Assembly: GCA_022564385.1 (NCBI GenBank)
Contig: JADFLN010000068.1
Location: forward strand, 1 to 7,863
Origin: Nitrososphaerota archaeon
Lineage (GTDB): Archaea > Thermoproteota > Nitrososphaeria > Nitrososphaerales > Nitrosopumilaceae
Direction: 5' to 3'
DNA: 7,863 nt
The position numbers and the translations under genes are program-made. The notes under the pieces were generated by a model. That model was not told the DNA's origin. It ran no database searches and saw only the letters and a list, made by a program, of their open reading frames with translations. Of the stretch, positions 5,569 through 7,863 are shown one piece after another (position 1 is the first letter of the stretch; every line of letters starts with the position of its first letter).

Positions 5569-6480
5569 TTAATTGTAAAGAACTCTAGCACCAGTATTAT
5601 CTAATTCTGATTTTATTATTATTCCATCAGGATATTTTTTTAAAATCTCTAAAACATTATCTTCATCTTCTTTTGGAATCATTGAAAAAATTGTTTCTCC
5701 AAAAAATGCAACTCCACATTTAATATTATTTTTTGATAACTCAGTAACTAATTTTTGCATTCTTGGAGTTATAACATCTACAAATTTTGCAAATTCTAAT
5801 GACATGTCTTGAAAATGTTCATAATTTTTTGATTTTAATAATTTATTTACCATTTTTCCACCAAGACCATTAATTTGAGATAAACGTTCTTTGATGAATT
5901 TATTTGTAGAAATTGGAGAGAAACATATCATGATTACAGATATTTTATCTGTAAAGATTTTTTCAACAGAACCAACTCCTGGAGCACCAGGTTTTACACG
6001 GATTTCAAAACCTCCATGAAATGATGCTAAAACATCTCCTAATCCAGTTTTACAATTAACTTCTGCATTATGTGCAATTTGTCCAATTGTTGTTTTATCT
6101 AATTTTGTTTTAAGAGCTTGATCTAATGCAAATGATAGTGATAATGCTACTGCACCACTAGAACCTAAACCATATCCAACTGGAATTGATATCTCGTGTT
6201 CAATATTAAAAAACTTATTTGAAAATTTTCCAAGCTTTAAAAATTTATTTAAAACAAATTCTGAAACATCTGTTTTATCTGATCCATATCCCTTTGTTGT
6301 TATTCTGAAGTTTGATTTTTGATTATCTTTTGTATCTATTTTTACTCTTGTTGTAACTCCTTGTTTAATTGAGAATCCTGCTCCTGTGGATCCTAAATTC
6401 TCTAAAGCATTTTGATTGTCATCTAAATGAGCTTTGAAAAAGCCTGTGATATGAGCAGGACAAAATGCCGTAGCCTCCAT
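5569..6480 (-). CDS. Pantoate kinase (PoK), GHMP kinase superfamily
   Basis: Archaeal COG1829 kinase that phosphorylates pantoate with ATP to 4-phosphopantoate, the substrate of the next gene's product. The 303-residue cytoplasmic protein has an N-terminal FCPAHITGFF (6-15). The GHMP phosphate-binding loop is PVGYGLGSSGAVALSLSFAL (100-119). A HNAEVNCKTGLGDVLASFHGG segment (137-157), with the TGLGD and GG typical of pantoate kinases, follows. The third GHMP glycine motif is GVAFFGETIF (256-265). Homoserine or mevalonate kinase is less likely because PAHITGFF and TGLGDV are pantoate-kinase features and the neighbours complete the pathway. The ATG at 6480 has no Shine-Dalgarno site; a TATTAT-rich element 28 bp upstream suggests a leaderless mRNA, making this the first gene of the seven-gene operon. 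Confidence 0.95.
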   Translation of the reverse strand: MEATAFCPAHITGFFKAHLDDNQNALENLGSTGAGFSIKQGVTTRVKIDTKDNQKSNFRITTKGYGSDKTDVSEFVLNKFLKLGKFSNKFFNIEHEISIPVGYGLGSSGAVALSLSFALDQALKTKLDKTTIGQIAHNAEVNCKTGLGDVLASFHGGFEIRVKPGAPGVGSVEKIFTDKISVIMICFSPISTNKFIKERLSQINGLGGKMVNKLLKSKNYEHFQDMSLEFAKFVDVITPRMQKLVTELSKNNIKCGVAFFGETIFSMIPKEDEDNVLEILKKYPDGIIIKSELDNTGARVLYN

Positions 6481-6545
6481 TAACTTTAGTTTAAATTTTA
6501 CATAAAATATAAGAATATGGCTTAAATTAATTAAACTAGTATAAA
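6481..6545. promoter_or_regulatory. Divergent promoter region between the CoA operon and the AbrB-PhoU gene
   Basis: This 65-bp, very AT-rich spacer must carry promoters in both directions. It contains one perfect 8-bp inverted repeat, TAGTTTAA (6487-6494) and TTAAACTA (6531-6538). Each arm lies 6 to 7 nt outside the start codon of one divergent gene, so the repeat is nearly symmetric about the spacer. It could be an operator or a chance match in AT-rich DNA. The rightward promoter is unclear: CTTAAATTA (6521-6529) is rather close to the TTG at 6546, and AAATATAAG (6505-6513) would imply a short leader. Confidence 0.55.
6505..6512 (-). promoter_or_regulatory. TATA box of the CoA operon
   Basis: On the minus strand this reads TTATATTT, centred 28 bp before the pantoate kinase ATG at 6480. 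With no ribosome site before that ATG, this is the expected arrangement for a leaderless archaeal operon. It is the best TATA match in the window. Confidence 0.5.
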
Positions 6546-7526
6546 TTGACTAAATTTATTCGACGACTACAAAGAATTGGAAGTAGCATTTTAGTATCGT
6601 TACCAAAAGAGTGGATTGATGCAAATAATCTAGATAAAGGCCATCAAGTAGAAATCGAAACCGGACATGATAGTATTTCAATATCTGTAAACAAAGAGAC
6701 ACGTACAACAAAAGAACTTATAATTTCCTATCCATTGCCTAAAGAAGAAAATATTGTAGCTAACATTACAGGAGCTTATCTTTTAGGATATGATATCATT
6801 CAAATAAATTCAAAATCAATTATTCCAGCAGAAGACCGAGAAAAAATTCGTAATTCTATGAGAAGATTAGTTGGAATGGAAATTATTGAAGAAGATGCAT
6901 CTCATATCAACACACAATTTCTTTTAGATACAATAGCACTTGATCCAGAAAAGATTCTCAAACGAATGAGCTCACTTGCTCTTGGCATGTTTGATGATGC
7001 ATCAAATGGATTAATTTTAGATGACAAATCCAATTTACAAACATTATCTAAACGTGATGTTGAGGTTAATAGACAATATTTCTTACTTGTACGTTTAATT
7101 CGTAGTACTCTTGTTGACAAAAGATTAGCTAGTGCATTTAATTTAGAAAATATTGATATTATTGATTATAGAGTTGCAGCAAGTCTTCTTGAAAATGCAG
7201 GTGATTCTATTGTTGAACTTTCCAATTTTATTTACAACTCATCTTTATCAAAAGAGCACTCAAAAAAAATCTTTGATATAGTAAAGGATTTCAGTAAACT
7301 TGCAGAAAAATCTATTAATGCATTTACAAAACCTGATAGACTTTTAGCCATTAAAGCAATATCACTACATAAAAAATATGAAGAAAAACTTAGTAAACTA
7401 AGAATTACACTGGATAATAAAAAACAAATTCCAATAGACTTTCTTGATTTGATGTATATGTTTGAAAGAATAGCAAAATCTTGGGCTGATGTGGCAGATC
7501 TTGTATTGCCCATCTACAATAAATAA
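6546..7526 (+). CDS. AbrB-domain / PhoU-like regulatory protein
   Basis: A 326-residue cytoplasmic protein of the archaeal 'phosphate uptake regulator' type. Residues 1-48 are a SpoVT/AbrB swapped-hairpin DNA-binding domain: FIRRLQRIGSSILVSLPKEW (4-23), then LDKGHQVEIE. About 60-125 is a linker with beta strands. About 125-326 is an all-helical PhoU-like bundle with acidic metal-binding-type motifs, ENAGD (216-220) and FERIAKSWADVADLV (306-320); the latter matches the second PhoU repeat ERIxDxxxNI only loosely. PhoU proteins restrain phosphate transport signalling; with a DNA-binding domain attached, the likely role is metal- or phosphate-linked transcription control, but no pst genes are in the window. 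The start is TTG at 6546: an in-frame TAG at 6537 blocks extension, and the AbrB domain begins at once. The gene is divergent from the CoA operon by 65 bp and abuts the NUDIX gene's stop without a gap. Confidence 0.87.
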   Translation: MTKFIRRLQRIGSSILVSLPKEWIDANNLDKGHQVEIETGHDSISISVNKETRTTKELIISYPLPKEENIVANITGAYLLGYDIIQINSKSIIPAEDREKIRNSMRRLVGMEIIEEDASHINTQFLLDTIALDPEKILKRMSSLALGMFDDASNGLILDDKSNLQTLSKRDVEVNRQYFLLVRLIRSTLVDKRLASAFNLENIDIIDYRVAASLLENAGDSIVELSNFIYNSSLSKEHSKKIFDIVKDFSKLAEKSINAFTKPDRLLAIKAISLHKKYEEKLSKLRITLDNKKQIPIDFLDLMYMFERIAKSWADVADLVLPIYNK

Positions 7527-7863
7527 TTAGTATAATTTCTTTTTAGCAGCATAAGTCAAGACTGCACAAATTGTTTTTGAATCTTGAATTTTTCCAGATT
7601 TTATCATTCTAAGAAGCTTTTGCATATCCATTTTTACTACAGATAATATCTCATCATCATCTAGTTTCAAACCAGCAATTTTCTTTAATCCTGTGGCTAG
7701 AAAACAGTGAATTATCTCAGAATTATATCCAATTGATGGATAGTAGGTGATTAATGGGGTCATCTTTTTTGCTCTATAGCCCGTTTCTTCTTCTAGCTCT
7801 CTGAATGCACATTTTATCGGTTCTTCTCTTTTCTCTAATGTTCCAGCAGGAATCTCTAAAACA
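7527..7863 (-). CDS. NUDIX hydrolase, ADP-ribose pyrophosphatase type (5' end outside window)
   Basis: The reading frame stays open from the TAA at 7527-7529 through the right edge, so the ATG at 7763 is internal and the N-terminus is missing. The 111 visible residues begin VLEIPAGTLEKREEP. They contain a complete Nudix box (Gx5Ex7REUxEExGU) at 7844 down to 7776, with RELEEETGY as its second half; its glutamates bind the catalytic Mg2+. The E-I-P-A-G lead-in and the Y-x-S-x-G-like YYPSIGYNSE after the box are typical of ADP-ribose pyrophosphatases (NudF-like), which split ADP-ribose to AMP and ribose 5-phosphate. The C-terminal segment LDDDEILSVVKMDMQKLLRMI (52-72 of the 78 residues after that ATG) is the usual closing helix region. 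It converges on the AbrB-PhoU gene with no spacer. Substrate preference cannot be proved without the N-terminal domain. Confidence 0.9.
   Translation of the reverse strand, partial: VLEIPAGTLEKREEPIKCAFRELEEETGYRAKKMTPLITYYPSIGYNSEIIHCFLATGLKKIAGLKLDDDEILSVVKMDMQKLLRMIKSGKIQDSKTICAVLTYAAKKKLY
7536..7544 (+). terminator. Possible T-rich terminator of the AbrB-PhoU gene
   Basis: TTTCTTTTT begins 10 nt after the stop codon at 7526. Archaeal transcription often ends in such T-tracts without a hairpin. The tract lies within the 3' end of the convergent NUDIX gene, where it encodes lysines, so coding constraint explains it equally well. Confidence 0.25.

Noticed and set aside
6902..7513. Two minus-strand open frames (6902-7120 and 7232-7513) and one plus-strand frame at 1385-1585
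   Set aside because: They are fully contained in the AbrB-PhoU gene or the membrane protein gene, lack start signals and show no recognisable domain.
7527..7763. A 78-residue protein starting at the ATG at 7763
   Set aside because: The frame continues upstream without a stop to the window edge and encodes a complete Nudix box there, so that ATG is internal.
7527..7863. CoA pyrophosphatase (NUDIX acting on CoA), which would fit the CoA theme
   Set aside because: The visible lead-in EIPAGTLE and YYPSIGYNSE are of the ADP-ribose pyrophosphatase type. The upstream CoA-specific NUDIX motif cannot be checked within the window, and the gene is not in the CoA operon.
1..7863. tRNA or rRNA genes, CRISPR arrays, insertion sequences, riboswitches
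   Set aside because: Nearly all of the window is coding with short spacers. I saw no tRNA-like cloverleaf, regularly spaced direct repeats, terminal inverted repeats with a transposase, or leader long enough for a riboswitch.

Overview
The window most likely comes from an ammonia-oxidising archaeon of the Nitrososphaerota (Thaumarchaeota), marine group I.1a type such as Nitrosopumilus or Nitrosarchaeum. Four things suggest this. The DNA is very AT-rich, with lysine-rich proteins full of AAA codons. The CoA pathway is the archaeal version: pantoate kinase plus phosphopantothenate synthetase in place of pantothenate synthetase and pantothenate kinase. A regulator joins an AbrB-type DNA-binding domain to a PhoU-like helical domain. 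Genes that open transcription units have TATA-like boxes about 25 bp before the start codon and no ribosome binding site, which fits leaderless mRNAs, while some genes inside the operon have Shine-Dalgarno sites. The genus is an inference.

Layout from left to right. Positions 1-44 (-) hold the first codons of a PP-loop ATPase that runs off the left edge. It is divergent, across a 71-bp promoter region, from an M24 Xaa-Pro peptidase (116-1180, +). From 6480 down to 1183 on the minus strand runs a compact seven-gene operon: pantoate kinase, phosphopantothenate synthetase, panB, coaBC, a 55-residue protein, a class I methyltransferase and a single-pass membrane protein. Junctions are overlaps of 4 to 20 nt or gaps of 10 to 28 nt. 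A 65-bp spacer then separates the operon from a divergent AbrB-PhoU regulator (6546-7526, +). That gene ends directly against a convergent, 5'-truncated NUDIX hydrolase of the ADP-ribose pyrophosphatase type (7527-7863, -).

The first four operon genes form most of a CoA pathway. PanB makes ketopantoate. A ketopantoate reductase, not encoded here, would reduce it to pantoate. Pantoate kinase makes 4-phosphopantoate, phosphopantothenate synthetase joins it to beta-alanine, and CoaBC adds cysteine and decarboxylates to 4'-phosphopantetheine. The last two steps (phosphopantetheine adenylyltransferase and dephospho-CoA kinase) must be encoded elsewhere.

The least explained parts are the three genes at the 3' end of the operon, above all the 55-residue protein coupled to coaBC by an ATGA overlap, and the possibility that the AbrB-PhoU regulator acts on the spacer it shares with the CoA operon. 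No mobile element, CRISPR array, tRNA or rRNA was recognised, and no stretch of 300 bases lacks a gene.
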